Positions 52,250 through 61,142 of a stretch of DNA of 64,000 nucleotides are shown here, piece by piece. Every line of letters starts with the position of its first letter. The first letter of the stretch is position 1. The position numbers and the translations under genes were made by a program. The stretch covers positions 496,001-560,000 of the forward strand of contig MLAV02000001.1 in the NCBI GenBank assembly GCA_001870995.2, read 5' to 3'. The stretch comes from Chitinophaga sp. CB10 (GTDB lineage: Bacteria > Bacteroidota > Bacteroidia > Chitinophagales > Chitinophagaceae). The notes under the pieces are model-generated. The model was not told the origin of the DNA. It saw nothing but the letters and a program-made list of their open reading frames with translations, and ran no database searches.

Positions 52250-53261
52250 AAAACTTAATATGGTCACCAGTCAGGTCGATGATCGGTCCTTTATCGTTCT
52301 TAGGCCGGGGATAGAGCTGCACGTCGTTCATGTTACTCAGCACTTTCCAGCCGTCCTTCGTTTCCTGCACGTTGATCAGGTGCATGGTCTTGAATTTCGG
52401 GTTGTAATATGTTCTAATTTCTGTTATTTCCCAAACATTCATCGGGCATTCCCGGCGATAGAGGAATGCGCGTTTCGCATCGTAGAACGACGTCGTTTCC
52501 GGGAGGGTGTTGAATTTAATGAAGACCTCTTCCAGCCGCTGTTCCAGCGCTTCCACCATTTCTTCCGTGATCGGCCTGGGCACGCTGGGGTGAGTGCTGG
52601 TGCCAAGCAGGTAGAGCGCCTCCCGGTAGAAGTCTTTACAGTAGCGGATTTTATCGGTGTCCCTTTCATCGATGGCGTCGCCGAGCAGGAGCAGCGCGCC
52701 TTCCGGCGTACTGAGGTCGTGTTTGAAATGGTCATGGCCATCGTCCACTTCGTAGGGGAGATGGTCGTACACCGTGCGGCGGTCCCACCGTTCCAGGTTC
52801 TTGATGCCGATGCGTATGGAATAGCCGCCGAGCAAAAAGTCGTCCTCCACCATCATCCAATCAATAATGGCCGTTTCCGGGACGGTCACCTTTGTGCCGG
52901 GGCGGGAGCGTTTCAAATTTGTTTTATTGCCGATAATGCCGGTCACCTCTCCGTTCTTGATTTGAGGGGACGTCAGCCAGGGCTCTGCGGTAATATTGCC
53001 TTTGGTGATACGTACCCGTAAGGCAAAGCTGTGTTGTTGTTCCCGCGGGGTTTGCAGGGCGGATTTAAAATAATGGATGGTGTTCATGGCTTTATAGGCC
53101 AGCTCCTCATAATTTTCAGGGGTGAGGGGCGGGGTAGGCAATCCGTCAGTGATCTCATGCCAGGGCTGTTCGATAGGGTTCACCGGCCGGCTGAGGAAAA
53201 ACTGCACAAATTCCCGGTAATAGCTCCGGATGCTGCGCCTGATTGGGGAAAATAACGCCAT
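52200..53261 (-). CDS. DUF2314-containing protein of unknown function
   Basis: 353 aa, soluble, no signal peptide. The middle part (about 85-155) looks like a DUF2314/YegJ-like domain (ITAEPWLTSPQIKNGEVTGI, VTVPETAIIDWMMVEDDFLL then GGYSIRIG). The C-terminal third has a second mixed alpha/beta segment (TYYNPKFKTMHLINVQETKD then GWKVLSNMNDVQLYP). The role is not known. Overlaps the DUF1801 gene at its 3' end. Confidence 0.8.
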   Translation of the reverse strand: MALFSPIRRSIRSYYREFVQFFLSRPVNPIEQPWHEITDGLPTPPLTPENYEELAYKAMNTIHYFKSALQTPREQQHSFALRVRITKGNITAEPWLTSPQIKNGEVTGIIGNKTNLKRSRPGTKVTVPETAIIDWMMVEDDFLLGGYSIRIGIKNLERWDRRTVYDHLPYEVDDGHDHFKHDLSTPEGALLLLGDAIDERDTDKIRYCKDFYREALYLLGTSTHPSVPRPITEEMVEALEQRLEEVFIKFNTLPETTSFYDAKRAFLYRRECPMNVWEITEIRTYYNPKFKTMHLINVQETKDGWKVLSNMNDVQLYPRPKNDKGPIIDLTGDHIKFYEDYNFPLFLKNRKKN

Positions 53262-53436
53262 TATATTAACGATTTACAGATGTTGTAATTAATAAATGTG
53301 ATCGATGTGGGGTAATAGCAATAATATATACGACAAGGACCGTTGCATGGACTTCCGGTCAGGGAATAAAAATACGTAAATCTTTTTTACCGGTAAATGT
53401 GATGGTTTGACCGGCAGGTTGCCCGGCATTCGCCTT

Positions 53437-53474
53437 TTTGGATATAGAAAGTACGCGCCCGGTGCCTACATTTG
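53437..53474 (+). promoter_or_regulatory. putative promoter of the ABC exporter operon
   Basis: TTTG at 53437-53440 and TACATTTG at 53467-53474, 26 bp apart, slightly longer than usual. The -7 box is 27 bp before the ATG at 53502. Confidence 0.55.
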
Positions 53475-53501
53475 TAACGCAATCAAAACAATTACCCTAC
53501 A

Positions 53502-54284
53502 ATGATTACAACTGAAGCGTCATTGATCCTGGATGTAAATCAGATCAGCGTTTATTACGGGCAGTTTGCAGCGGTGAAGGAAGTATCCTTCAGCGTAAAG
53601 CCCGGGGAAATATTCGGTTTGCTGGGCCCCAACGGCGCCGGCAAAACCAGTACGCTCAGCGCCATAGAAGGGCTGCTGCAGCCCAATGCCGGCACGATCA
53701 CCGTAGCGGGTTACGATGTGGTCAAACAGCCGTTACAGGCAAAAGCCAATATGGGCGTTCAGTTACAGTCCACCAGCTACCAACCGGAGCTAACGATCAC
53801 GGATATACTACGCCTCTTCGCAGGCATTTACGGCGTGAAATTATCCGCTGCCGATATCGCCCAAAAACTGGAAGAAATACAACTGCAGGATGCTGCCGGT
53901 AAAAAGTTTGGGCAGTTATCCGGCGGGCAGCAGCAAAGAATTTCCCTGCTGATTTCCACCATCCATAATCCCGTGCTGGTATTGCTGGACGAGCCTACCA
54001 CCGGCCTGGATCCGCAATCCCGCCGGCAGCTCTGGGAGCGCATTGAAGCGATCCGGGAGCAGGGGCATGGCGTACTGCTGACCACACACTCCATGGAAGA
54101 GGCGGAAGCAGTGTGCGACCGCATTGCCATCATCGACCATGGCCGCATTATCGCGATCGATACGCCGGAAAGGTTGATAGACCTGCACCGCCACCATCCG
54201 GAAGTGATCCGGGCCTCGCGCAAAGGGAAAATTACGCTGGAAGATGTGTTCATTGGTTTAACCGGACGTGCTGTACGTTCATAA
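53502..54284 (+). CDS. ABC transporter ATP-binding protein
   Basis: 260 aa. Walker A GPNGAGKT (42-49), signature LSGGQQQR, Walker B VLVLLDEPTTGLD and the H-loop TTHSMEEAE. This is the DrrA/CcmA-like group that works with ABC-2 permeases to export drugs, lipids or polysaccharides. It is followed after 10 bp by its permease gene. Confidence 0.95.
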   Translation: MITTEASLILDVNQISVYYGQFAAVKEVSFSVKPGEIFGLLGPNGAGKTSTLSAIEGLLQPNAGTITVAGYDVVKQPLQAKANMGVQLQSTSYQPELTITDILRLFAGIYGVKLSAADIAQKLEEIQLQDAAGKKFGQLSGGQQQRISLLISTIHNPVLVLLDEPTTGLDPQSRRQLWERIEAIREQGHGVLLTTHSMEEAEAVCDRIAIIDHGRIIAIDTPERLIDLHRHHPEVIRASRKGKITLEDVFIGLTGRAVRS

Positions 54285-54294
54285 CTCAATATAA

Positions 54295-55044
54295 ATGGCT
54301 ATCCAAATACCTGCAACCAAAGAAGTATTAGCAGCCCTGATGCGGGCGGATTTTACCACCGTGTGGCGCAACCGCCGTTCGCTGCGGCTTGTGCTGGCCG
54401 TGCCTTTGATCATCCTCATCTCCTGGAAGGGACTGGTGAATCACCTGGGCGCATTTGTGGTGTTGTCTTCCGTGCTGACCATCGGTTTAACCAGCATCGG
54501 GTTAATGGGGTACACGAATTCCATCGCCCGGGACCGCGACAAAGGCGTGTTCCAGCGCCTGCGCGTAGCGCCCGTATCCTCCTGGACGATTATGTTTTCC
54601 CGTATATCCGTACAGGTTACCCTGATCGCCGTGATGACGCTGCTGGTGTTTACCGTGGGTTTTGCCGTGGATGGAATCCGTATTTCCGCACTGGGATATT
54701 TAACAGGATTTTTAATGACACTGCAGGCGGGTTGCCTTTACCTCGGTTTGGGGCAGCTGATCACCGGGCTGATAAAAAACCCTGAAACCGTGAACAGCAC
54801 TACGCGCCTGGTGTATTTCGCCTTCATCATGGTGGGGATGTTCGGGCAGTTTGGGGTGTTGGGCGATGTGGTCAAAAAAGTGGTGATCTGGTCGCCCTAC
54901 GGCGTGGTGCAGAAAGCGCTGGCAGGAAGTTTGCAACCCTTATCCTGGACCATGGATCATACGCTTGCCCTTGCAGGCACGCTCGCCTATACGTTGATTT
55001 TCGTGGCGCTGGGCGTGAAGTATTTCAAGTGGGACAGTAAATAG
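54295..55044 (+). CDS. ABC-2 type transporter permease
   Basis: 249 aa with six hydrophobic helices. The segment GLMGYTNSIARDRDKGVFQR then LRVAPVSSWTIMFSR is typical of ABC-2 permeases of drug or lipid exporters. Forms a transporter with the preceding ATPase. No regulator or accessory protein is next to it. Substrate unknown. Confidence 0.92.
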   Translation: MAIQIPATKEVLAALMRADFTTVWRNRRSLRLVLAVPLIILISWKGLVNHLGAFVVLSSVLTIGLTSIGLMGYTNSIARDRDKGVFQRLRVAPVSSWTIMFSRISVQVTLIAVMTLLVFTVGFAVDGIRISALGYLTGFLMTLQAGCLYLGLGQLITGLIKNPETVNSTTRLVYFAFIMVGMFGQFGVLGDVVKKVVIWSPYGVVQKALAGSLQPLSWTMDHTLALAGTLAYTLIFVALGVKYFKWDSK

Positions 55045-55068
55045 AAAATACGCTTTATTCATAATGGT

Positions 55069-55106
55069 AGTCCGCAGGGGTTTGATCTTCCTGCGGACTT
55101 TTTTTA
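55069..55106 (+). terminator. rho-independent terminator of the ABC exporter operon
   Basis: Stem AGTCCGCAGG / CCTGCGGACT with an 11-base loop and a seven-T tail. Confidence 0.9.
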
Positions 55107-55146
55107 TTTTCCGGGGAGTAATTTTTTTTATTTTTTGGGGGAAGAA

Positions 55147-56634
55147 CTAATCCTTCCTGTTGTTAATGAACTCCCATTCGAGCAAATGCGCATTGCGGTG
55201 TTCCATGGCAACGATGGCATCAAAACGCGGTAGCATCGCCGGATGATTCGCCGCAACATCGTGTTGCTCGCCGGGGTCCGTTGCGAGGTTGTACAGTTGC
55301 CACGGTGCGTTCCTGTCTTTTTTCATCCCTGTCTTTATCGCTTTCCAGTCGCCCGTTCTGATGGCCACGGCCCCGCCTTTTTCCGGGTATTCGAAGTACA
55401 GGTATTCCCGTTGCTGCATGGCCTTAGGGTTGCCGGTGAGGGCAGGCAGCAGGCTGATGCCGTCGTTGGCAGGCGCTTTAACGCCGGCGATGGCGGCAAA
55501 GGTGGCCATGATATCGTATTGTGCGGACAGTACATCGGAGGTGGTGTTCGCAGGGATCCTGCCCGGCCACCTGGCAATCAGCGGTTCGCGGATGCCGCCT
55601 TCGTAGAGGTCCATTTTCAGGCCGCGCAGGTTGCCTACGCTGTTGAAGAAGGCCGGATCTACACCGCCGTTGAAGGTAGTGCCGTTATCGCTGGAAAACA
55701 GGATGATGGTGTTATCGTCCAGGCCGAGTTTTTTCACCAGGTCCATCACGATGCCAACCTGCGTATCCAGGTAGGTGATCATGGCGGCGTAGGTGGATTT
55801 CGGGTACTTCACCGGGTTGTAGCCCTGCTGGCCCAGGTAGGGCTGTTCATCGAACTGGCCGATGTAATTACGTACGGCCGAATCCGGCGCCTGCAGCGAT
55901 ACATGCGGGATCGTGTAGGGGAGGTAGAGGAAGAAGGGCTGGTTGCGGTGGGAGGTAATGAACTGCGCCGCTTTTTTGGTAAGCTCGTCTACGGCGTAAT
56001 CTTTCCCTTTGAAGAGGTTGAAGATGCTGTCCGTCGCCTGTTCCGGCTTAATCTGTTTGTGTACGAATACGTAATCATTGTTCAGCTTATCAGCCTTACC
56101 ATTCTCCCAGAGGTGCGTCGGGTAATAGTTATGCGCCTGCTTTTGATCGAGATAACCGTAGAAGTAATCGAATCCCTGTTTATTGGGATCGCCCGTCGTG
56201 TTTTGCATACCGAGGCCCCATTTGCCAATGGCGGCGGTTTTATAGCCGGCCTGTTGCAGCATATGCCCGATGGTGACAGTACCCTCCGGCAGCGGCATTT
56301 GTCCGCCTTCCTTTTCATCTTCAAAGCCGCCCATTTCATAATTCCCGCGGATATAGCTATGTCCGCCATGGCGGCCGGTGAGCAGCATACACCTGGCCGG
56401 CGCGCATACGGGTGTGGAAGTATAAAACTTGTTGAACCGCACGCCTTCGCGCGCCAGCTGGTCGAGCCGCGGTGTTTTGATCTTTTGCTGCCCGTAAGGC
56501 CCGGTTTCTACTATGCCCAGGTCGTCCGCATAGATGAAGATGATGTTTGGTTTCCGTTGCTTGCCTTGCTGGGCCTGCGTTTGAGTGCCGGCAGCAAGGG
56601 TTAGCAGCAACAGGATGCTGTTTTTCATGTTCAT
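55147..56634 (-). CDS. sulfatase (arylsulfatase family, exported)
   Basis: 495 aa from ATG 56634 (MNMKNSILLLLTLAAGTQTQA signal peptide); 22 more codons are open upstream but do not look like protein start. Metal site PNIIFIYADDLG, catalytic Cys77 in CAPARCMLLTGRHGGH (converted to formylglycine by a maturation enzyme not in this window), SSDNGTTFNGG and GLKMDLYEGGIREPLIARWP. The Cys-x-Pro-Ala-Arg core has Ala in place of the usual Ser. Removes sulfate esters in the periplasm. A single gene, without a SusCD pair. Confidence 0.93.
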   Translation of the reverse strand: MNMKNSILLLLTLAAGTQTQAQQGKQRKPNIIFIYADDLGIVETGPYGQQKIKTPRLDQLAREGVRFNKFYTSTPVCAPARCMLLTGRHGGHSYIRGNYEMGGFEDEKEGGQMPLPEGTVTIGHMLQQAGYKTAAIGKWGLGMQNTTGDPNKQGFDYFYGYLDQKQAHNYYPTHLWENGKADKLNNDYVFVHKQIKPEQATDSIFNLFKGKDYAVDELTKKAAQFITSHRNQPFFLYLPYTIPHVSLQAPDSAVRNYIGQFDEQPYLGQQGYNPVKYPKSTYAAMITYLDTQVGIVMDLVKKLGLDDNTIILFSSDNGTTFNGGVDPAFFNSVGNLRGLKMDLYEGGIREPLIARWPGRIPANTTSDVLSAQYDIMATFAAIAGVKAPANDGISLLPALTGNPKAMQQREYLYFEYPEKGGAVAIRTGDWKAIKTGMKKDRNAPWQLYNLATDPGEQHDVAANHPAMLPRFDAIVAMEHRNAHLLEWEFINNRKD

Positions 56635-56769
56635 GTTCCGTGGTGTTTGAACTGGGAAAATACATTGATTTGGAGATACCGGGGGAATTATTTTATGCAA
56701 GCGTTTGCGGAGAGGGATGGAGTTTTTTCTGCTTTCTATTTTTTGACTACGGGGGGCAGTAAGCCCGAT

Positions 56770-57405
56770 TTATTGCTTTGTCTTTTCCTTATCGAGCCCC
56801 AATAGCTCAAAAAGCCGGTACAACTCAGCGATTCCTTTTTTAGGATTAAGAGGATCGTAATGGCCACGTTTCCGCGAAAATCTCAGGGCATCCAACAAAT
56901 AGGGGCGTAGTCTTGCATAAATATCCGGGTTGCTGCGGATGAAATACTTTTCACTCTTAGTATAGTCTTTCAATGGGTGATGTTTTCTTAACGCGGCTAT
57001 TACTGAAGCGCAATCCGGATAATATTTCCCAGTGTCTTCTACATGCAATAGAAACCAAAACTCCAGGGATGGTGTATTGACCAACACGTAGATTCGTTGT
57101 TGTAGAGATTTATTTCCTGAAATTTCAGATAAATAATTATTGAATGTGTTTTCCTGCTTTTCAGAAAGGACAACATCAAGGTCTACGATCCAAATAGAAA
57201 CATCATAAACGAGAGCATTCTGTTTAACGGCTTCAAACTGCTCTTGGAGTGATTTTTTACTTGGCAGGTCAGGTTTTATTATTATTCCGGAAGGGTTTTC
57301 ATAGCTCCTGAGCTTATCCAAATACCATTTTTCCGTTTCGCCATCTACTAAAATAGCATAAGTCTTTCGCCCAACGCCTTTTCTTTTGTTGCTACTTCTC
57401 GTCAT
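56770..57405 (-). CDS. RloB-like TOPRIM-type protein (AbiLii-like)
   Basis: 211 aa from ATG 57405, which overlaps the stop of the ATPase gene by 14 bp; an ATG at 57429 would add 8 residues. RloB domain: AILVDGETEKWYLDKLR (the acidic motif like the OLD/TOPRIM Glu), IWIVDLDVVLSEKQ (Asp-x-Asp) and NTPSLEFWFLLHVEDTGKYY. RloB proteins are predicted nucleases that work with an AAA ATPase, as in the AbiL abortive infection system of Lactococcus. The gene is clearly AT-richer than its neighbours. Function is inferred from pairing. Confidence 0.85.
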   Translation of the reverse strand: MTRSSNKRKGVGRKTYAILVDGETEKWYLDKLRSYENPSGIIIKPDLPSKKSLQEQFEAVKQNALVYDVSIWIVDLDVVLSEKQENTFNNYLSEISGNKSLQQRIYVLVNTPSLEFWFLLHVEDTGKYYPDCASVIAALRKHHPLKDYTKSEKYFIRSNPDIYARLRPYLLDALRFSRKRGHYDPLNPKKGIAELYRLFELLGLDKEKTKQ

Positions 57406-58720
57406 GGGATAATTCGATGTAATAATCACTTAATGATGGCACTGCACCCAGTTTCCCGGATTTGTATGCATTGAAAACAGAAGAAGTATCTCTAATCACA
57501 GAACTGTCAAAGTCACTCAATGAATAAAGGTCTATACAGCCGTCTGGTTTCTTCTCAGTGAACCAAATGGCATCATCCCGAAGTATATCTCTTTCCATCA
57601 GCAGCTCGCGGTAATGAGTAGTTGCAATCAGCTGGGAGGAGCTGGAATTGACAAGGAACAGCAATAAGAAGTGTTTTACAAGGTCAGGATGTAAGGACGA
57701 TTCCAATTCATCGATGAGGATAACTTTTGTCGTGGTTAGCATTTCATTTAAAATTCCGCTAAACTGAAAGTATCGCTTAGTACCCTGTGACTCTTCAGCA
57801 TAAGGCAGGCCGTATTTTATATACTCATCTCCTTGTTGCACCGCATGTTCGAAGTGTATCTCGATTCCTTCAATCAGGTCAACTTCTTTGAGGTCAATAC
57901 CTCTTCCTTTCTTTTTTTCATGTTCATTTATCAGAATTAAAATTTCTTTTAAGTCATTCCCTAATTTGGCCTCTTTCTTTTCAATAAAAATATCCGTGAT
58001 GCCAAAATCAGCTTTTTTCATGAACAGAAGTACATTATCCTTGATAGTGGAGTTGGTATTCAAGCGTCTGCTGGTACTATCAAACAAATCTGTTTTTGGG
58101 GTGATAAGGTGATGCAGGACCTCGAGGAACCAGTCTGTAACTTCTTTGAGTGCTGTAAAATCAATATTCGTTTTCAGGAAACTGCTTAAAACCGTAGCAT
58201 TCCAGAGTGTGTTGATGATCAGTATATCTTCTTCCGCTTTTTTTAGCTTTATCTTACTGCCAAATTTTATGTTGGTTAGTTGTTTTTCAGCATCCGTACT
58301 CCTTTCAAATACGAGTGCTTTTTTAGGCGTGTAATAGTATAACTTTTCTGAAATCACCTCCTGCTTGCTTATTTGTAGCTCGTACAGATACCTACGCCCG
58401 GCACAAACGAAATTTAACTCAAAAATGGTGGGCGCATTGCTGGAGGTCTTGTCGAAAAGAAATGGTTCGAACTCAAGAAGTTCCTGCTTTTGATTGCTAG
58501 GGGTAATGGCAAGCTGCCGCAAAAAGTTCAATGCTTGCAGGATGGTGGTTTTTCCGGAACCATTAGAGCCGTAAAGTATGCCTAGCTTGAGTAGCTTAAT
58601 GCCCGGAGATGGCTCGGTTATATAGTATTTTTCCAGCCGGTCCGAATTTTCGGGTTCAAAACTAAGGGTTACTTTGTCCTTGAGGCATTTATAGTTTTGT
58701 ATGGAAAAATTAATAATCAT
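57392..58720 (-). CDS. AAA ATPase (RloA/AbiLi-like)
   Basis: 442 aa. SMC/OLD-like ATPase: MIINFSIQNYKCLKDKVTLS start, Walker A GSNGSGKT (51-58), signature region ESQGTKRYFQFSG, Walker B KVILIDELESSLHPDL and the switch His in IATTHYRELLMERDIL. Such ATPases form the sensor half of two-gene phage defence systems (AbiL, PARIS, Gabija-like). It overlaps the RloB gene and is AT-rich, with a promoter box 34 bp upstream. I think defence is the likeliest role, not proven. Confidence 0.88.
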   Translation of the reverse strand: MIINFSIQNYKCLKDKVTLSFEPENSDRLEKYYITEPSPGIKLLKLGILYGSNGSGKTTILQALNFLRQLAITPSNQKQELLEFEPFLFDKTSSNAPTIFELNFVCAGRRYLYELQISKQEVISEKLYYYTPKKALVFERSTDAEKQLTNIKFGSKIKLKKAEEDILIINTLWNATVLSSFLKTNIDFTALKEVTDWFLEVLHHLITPKTDLFDSTSRRLNTNSTIKDNVLLFMKKADFGITDIFIEKKEAKLGNDLKEILILINEHEKKKGRGIDLKEVDLIEGIEIHFEHAVQQGDEYIKYGLPYAEESQGTKRYFQFSGILNEMLTTTKVILIDELESSLHPDLVKHFLLLFLVNSSSSQLIATTHYRELLMERDILRDDAIWFTEKKPDGCIDLYSLSDFDSSVIRDTSSVFNAYKSGKLGAVPSLSDYYIELSHDEK

Positions 58721-58753
58721 TTGTTTTTATACTCGTTTTATGTAACTGTCTTA

Positions 58754-58761
58754 CAAAAATA
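58754..58761 (-). promoter_or_regulatory. putative -7 box of the ATPase/RloB cassette
   Basis: Minus-strand TATTTTTG matches TAnnTTTG, 34 bp before the ATG at 58720. The region is AT-rich, so a chance match is possible. Confidence 0.45.
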
Positions 58762-58770
58762 ACGAATAAA

Positions 58771-58794
58771 ATGTAAAAATAGGCTATTTTACAT
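58771..58794. promoter_or_regulatory. inverted repeat upstream of the ATPase/RloB cassette
   Basis: ATGTAAAA (58771-58778) and TTTTACAT (58787-58794) form 8-bp arms around 8 bases, 10 bp upstream of the -7 box. It could be an operator overlapping the -33 region. No regulator gene is beside it. Confidence 0.4.
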
Positions 58795-58955
58795 GGACAA
58801 TAGCAGCCTCTTCAATATAATTCCTCAGCACCCAATAATTTGAATCGATTATCCGGGATCATGTACAAACTCCATATCTTGCTGGTAGCAAATACCAATG
58901 GGGTTAACATAAACTAATTGTCGCTAAAGCCGGAGAGCCAACACAGCAGGAAGTC

Positions 58956-59678
58956 CTAATTCCTGCCCCGCTCCCCCGGATACAACTCCTTCACCACGTC
59001 CGTTTGCACCACCTCCTTCGTTACCACATCTATCGCGCTCAGCCTCCCGTAAAACACCGCTCCCGTATCAATGTTCCACATATTGCAGGCATGCATAGGC
59101 ACGTCCGAATCATAGTTGAGGGTAGGGGTATGCCCAACGAAAATTTCCTTGAACAGCTGTAGCTTCTTGGGGAAGATGGCTTTATCCCGGCTGTCGGACG
59201 CGCGCGCCAGCTCCCACAGGGTGCGGTCCTTCGTGAGCACGCTCACATCGTCCTCATAGGCAGGCCCGTTGGCCGCGGTAAAGCCGCCGTGTACAAACAG
59301 CCGGTTGGAGGCGTCGGTATAGAAGTATTTCATGCTGCGGAAAAATTCCAGGTGGGTCAGCTTTTGCGCTGCCGTATAACCGGCATAGCTCCAGATGGTG
59401 GAATAGCCGTGCCCCGTTAGCCAGCGGGGATTCAGCGGGTGGCCCGTCAGCCAGGATTCGCAATGGGCGTCGTGATTGCCCTTTATAAAAATGCAGGTTA
59501 ATTCCGTGGAAAGCCGGATCAGCAGGTCGATCACCTGCGCGGATTCCGACCAGCCGTCCACGTAGTCGCCTAAAAATATCAATTGATCCGATGCGTCCGG
59601 TTGTAGTTTTTCAAGGAGTTGAATGAGTGCCCTTAACCCGCCGTGAATATCTCCAATCGCAATAATCCTGTTCGCCAT
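58956..59678 (-). CDS. PPP-family metallophosphoesterase
   Basis: 240 aa, cytoplasmic. The metal-binding motifs GDIHGG, GDYVDGW and GNHD of serine/threonine phosphatases and bis(5'-nucleosyl)-tetraphosphatases are all present, with later His in FVHGG and FVGHTPT. It may hydrolyse phosphoproteins or dinucleoside polyphosphates. Single gene; codon use is like the main chromosome, in contrast to the AT-rich cassette next to it. Confidence 0.93.
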   Translation of the reverse strand: MANRIIAIGDIHGGLRALIQLLEKLQPDASDQLIFLGDYVDGWSESAQVIDLLIRLSTELTCIFIKGNHDAHCESWLTGHPLNPRWLTGHGYSTIWSYAGYTAAQKLTHLEFFRSMKYFYTDASNRLFVHGGFTAANGPAYEDDVSVLTKDRTLWELARASDSRDKAIFPKKLQLFKEIFVGHTPTLNYDSDVPMHACNMWNIDTGAVFYGRLSAIDVVTKEVVQTDVVKELYPGERGRN

Positions 59679-59730
59679 GACTATGTATTATGCTATTAAT
59701 TTATGGAGATTTTACGACATGCGCCGGGCA

Positions 59731-59760
59731 AAAAAAGGGTTACCGGTGGCGGTAACCCTT
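59731..59760 (-). terminator. rho-independent terminator for the minus-strand gene at 59781
   Basis: Stem AAGGGTTACC / GGTAACCCTT with a 6-base loop, T run on the minus strand (A run at 59731-59736), 20 bp after the stop at 59781. Confidence 0.9.
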
Positions 59761-59780
59761 ACGCATATGCGAATTATTTT

Positions 59781-60485
59781 CTATTGTCGGGTCCATTCTT
59801 CATGGATGGGCGCGCCCTGCGAGCTTTTGCCGCTGTGGTCCCACTTGTTGCCGTTTACCGCGCCTTTGAATTGCAGGCTGGCGCCTACGCGGCTATGATC
59901 CCTGGAAAAGAAGGCTAACCGTTCCGTATATACGCCGTTTTCAAAGGTGTAGGTTCCGCCGCCGGTACCAAAGAACTGGCCGGTAGCGGTGTTGATGGCA
60001 ACCCATTGAAACCTGCTGCCGGTAAGGATCTTGATGGTCTTCCGGTCGCCGGGCTGAATGGCGTTCATCGTACCGTTGGACTCCCGGCCGGAGATCTGCC
60101 AGAGGCCGGCCAGCTCGCCCTGGCCATAGTCGATGCGGGTCCAGGTGGTTTTGGTGTCGCCAATGCTGGTCACAAACTGATCGCCGTCGAACGTAACGCC
60201 GGCTTCAATACGCTTTCCAACCTGGGTACTGTCCGCCGTATTAAACTCGATGACCAGTTCCCCGGCGTCGTCCGCCTTGCCCTGCCAGGTGCCGCCAAAG
60301 GTGGATTTAAACCCCTGGGCATTGTAAGTGGTGATGGAAAAATAGGTGGGCGTCACCAGGAGGATGGTGGTATCGCCCCCGTTATAAGCGCCCCAGGCGC
60401 CGATTACAGGCGATTGCGCCTGTGCGGTAAAGAGCCCGGCTACAGTCAGGCATACCGAAAGGCATAAGTTAAACAGTGTTTTCAT
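59781..60485 (-). CDS. exported protein with lipocalin-like repeats, unknown function
   Basis: 234 aa. Signal peptide ends AQAQ (about 24). Two beta-rich halves each begin with a Gly-x-Trp segment (VIGAWGAYNGGDTTILLVTP; LAGLWQISGR), like lipocalin-type or DUF4488-like domains found in Bacteroidota. No catalytic motif seen. Monocistronic; its own terminator lies after it. Confidence 0.8.
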   Translation of the reverse strand: MKTLFNLCLSVCLTVAGLFTAQAQSPVIGAWGAYNGGDTTILLVTPTYFSITTYNAQGFKSTFGGTWQGKADDAGELVIEFNTADSTQVGKRIEAGVTFDGDQFVTSIGDTKTTWTRIDYGQGELAGLWQISGRESNGTMNAIQPGDRKTIKILTGSRFQWVAINTATGQFFGTGGGTYTFENGVYTERLAFFSRDHSRVGASLQFKGAVNGNKWDHSGKSSQGAPIHEEWTRQ

Positions 60486-60599
60486 GTGATGGTGGATTTA
60501 TCTTAAAGTTAGGGCCTGCGGCCCGCAATTGCCAGAAAAATCCGGGTTATTTTTTAGGCGCCGGGTTAGTACCGCCAGCAAGCCCTTTAGGCCCTGGCG

Positions 60600-61037
60600 C
60601 TAAAAGAAAATGTCCACATAGTCCACCACGTTATTGCCTTCGCAGTTATCCATTTCCTGCAAGCGCCAGTATTTGCGCGCGCCTTTGGAGAGGAAGTGAT
60701 AGGTGCCCTTTTTTTCGCAAACTTCCCCGTTGTTGACATTGCTGTACCGGGTACGGATAGTGCCGGTAAACACCAGCTCCGCCGGGGAGGTTTGGGTGAT
60801 GGTACCGTCAATGGTCACGAAATCCTTTTTGTCGTCGCTATACTGCTCGCCTTTGATGGCAAACGTGCCATCGGCATTTTTAACGATGTTCACCTTGCCC
60901 GGCACGTCCCAGCTGATCCATTGTAAGGTGAAGTTGTGCTTTCCGGGCGTGAGGGTTTTGCCGGGTGCGGATTGGGCAAAGGTGTAGCTGCCGGCGAGTA
61001 AGGCAAACAAAAAAGCAATGGCGTGTTTCCAATTCAT
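60600..61037 (-). CDS. small exported protein of unknown function
   Basis: 145 aa. Signal peptide MNWKHAIAFLFALLAGSYTFA. The mature protein is a single beta-rich domain (NFTLQWISWDVPGKVNIVKN, GTIRTRYSNVNNGEVCEKKG, KYWRLQEMDNCEGNNVVDYV) with two Cys that may form a disulfide. I do not know the family name, though similar proteins seem to occur in related bacteria. 114 bp upstream of the lipocalin-like gene on the same strand. Confidence 0.8.
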   Translation of the reverse strand: MNWKHAIAFLFALLAGSYTFAQSAPGKTLTPGKHNFTLQWISWDVPGKVNIVKNADGTFAIKGEQYSDDKKDFVTIDGTITQTSPAELVFTGTIRTRYSNVNNGEVCEKKGTYHFLSKGARKYWRLQEMDNCEGNNVVDYVDIFF

Positions 61038-61142
61038 ATGTGGCTAGATTTTAAGTATGGACGCCAAAGATAGGGGATATTGCAAAAGAAAAGCATCCCC
61101 GGGGATGCTAATGTGAACGGCTGCACGGTTACAGGCGATTGC

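Noticed and set aside
58795..58955. Attachment site or integrase remnant at the edge of the AT-rich cassette
   Set aside because: I found no direct repeat matching the other edge near 56760 and no tRNA gene or recombinase fragment.
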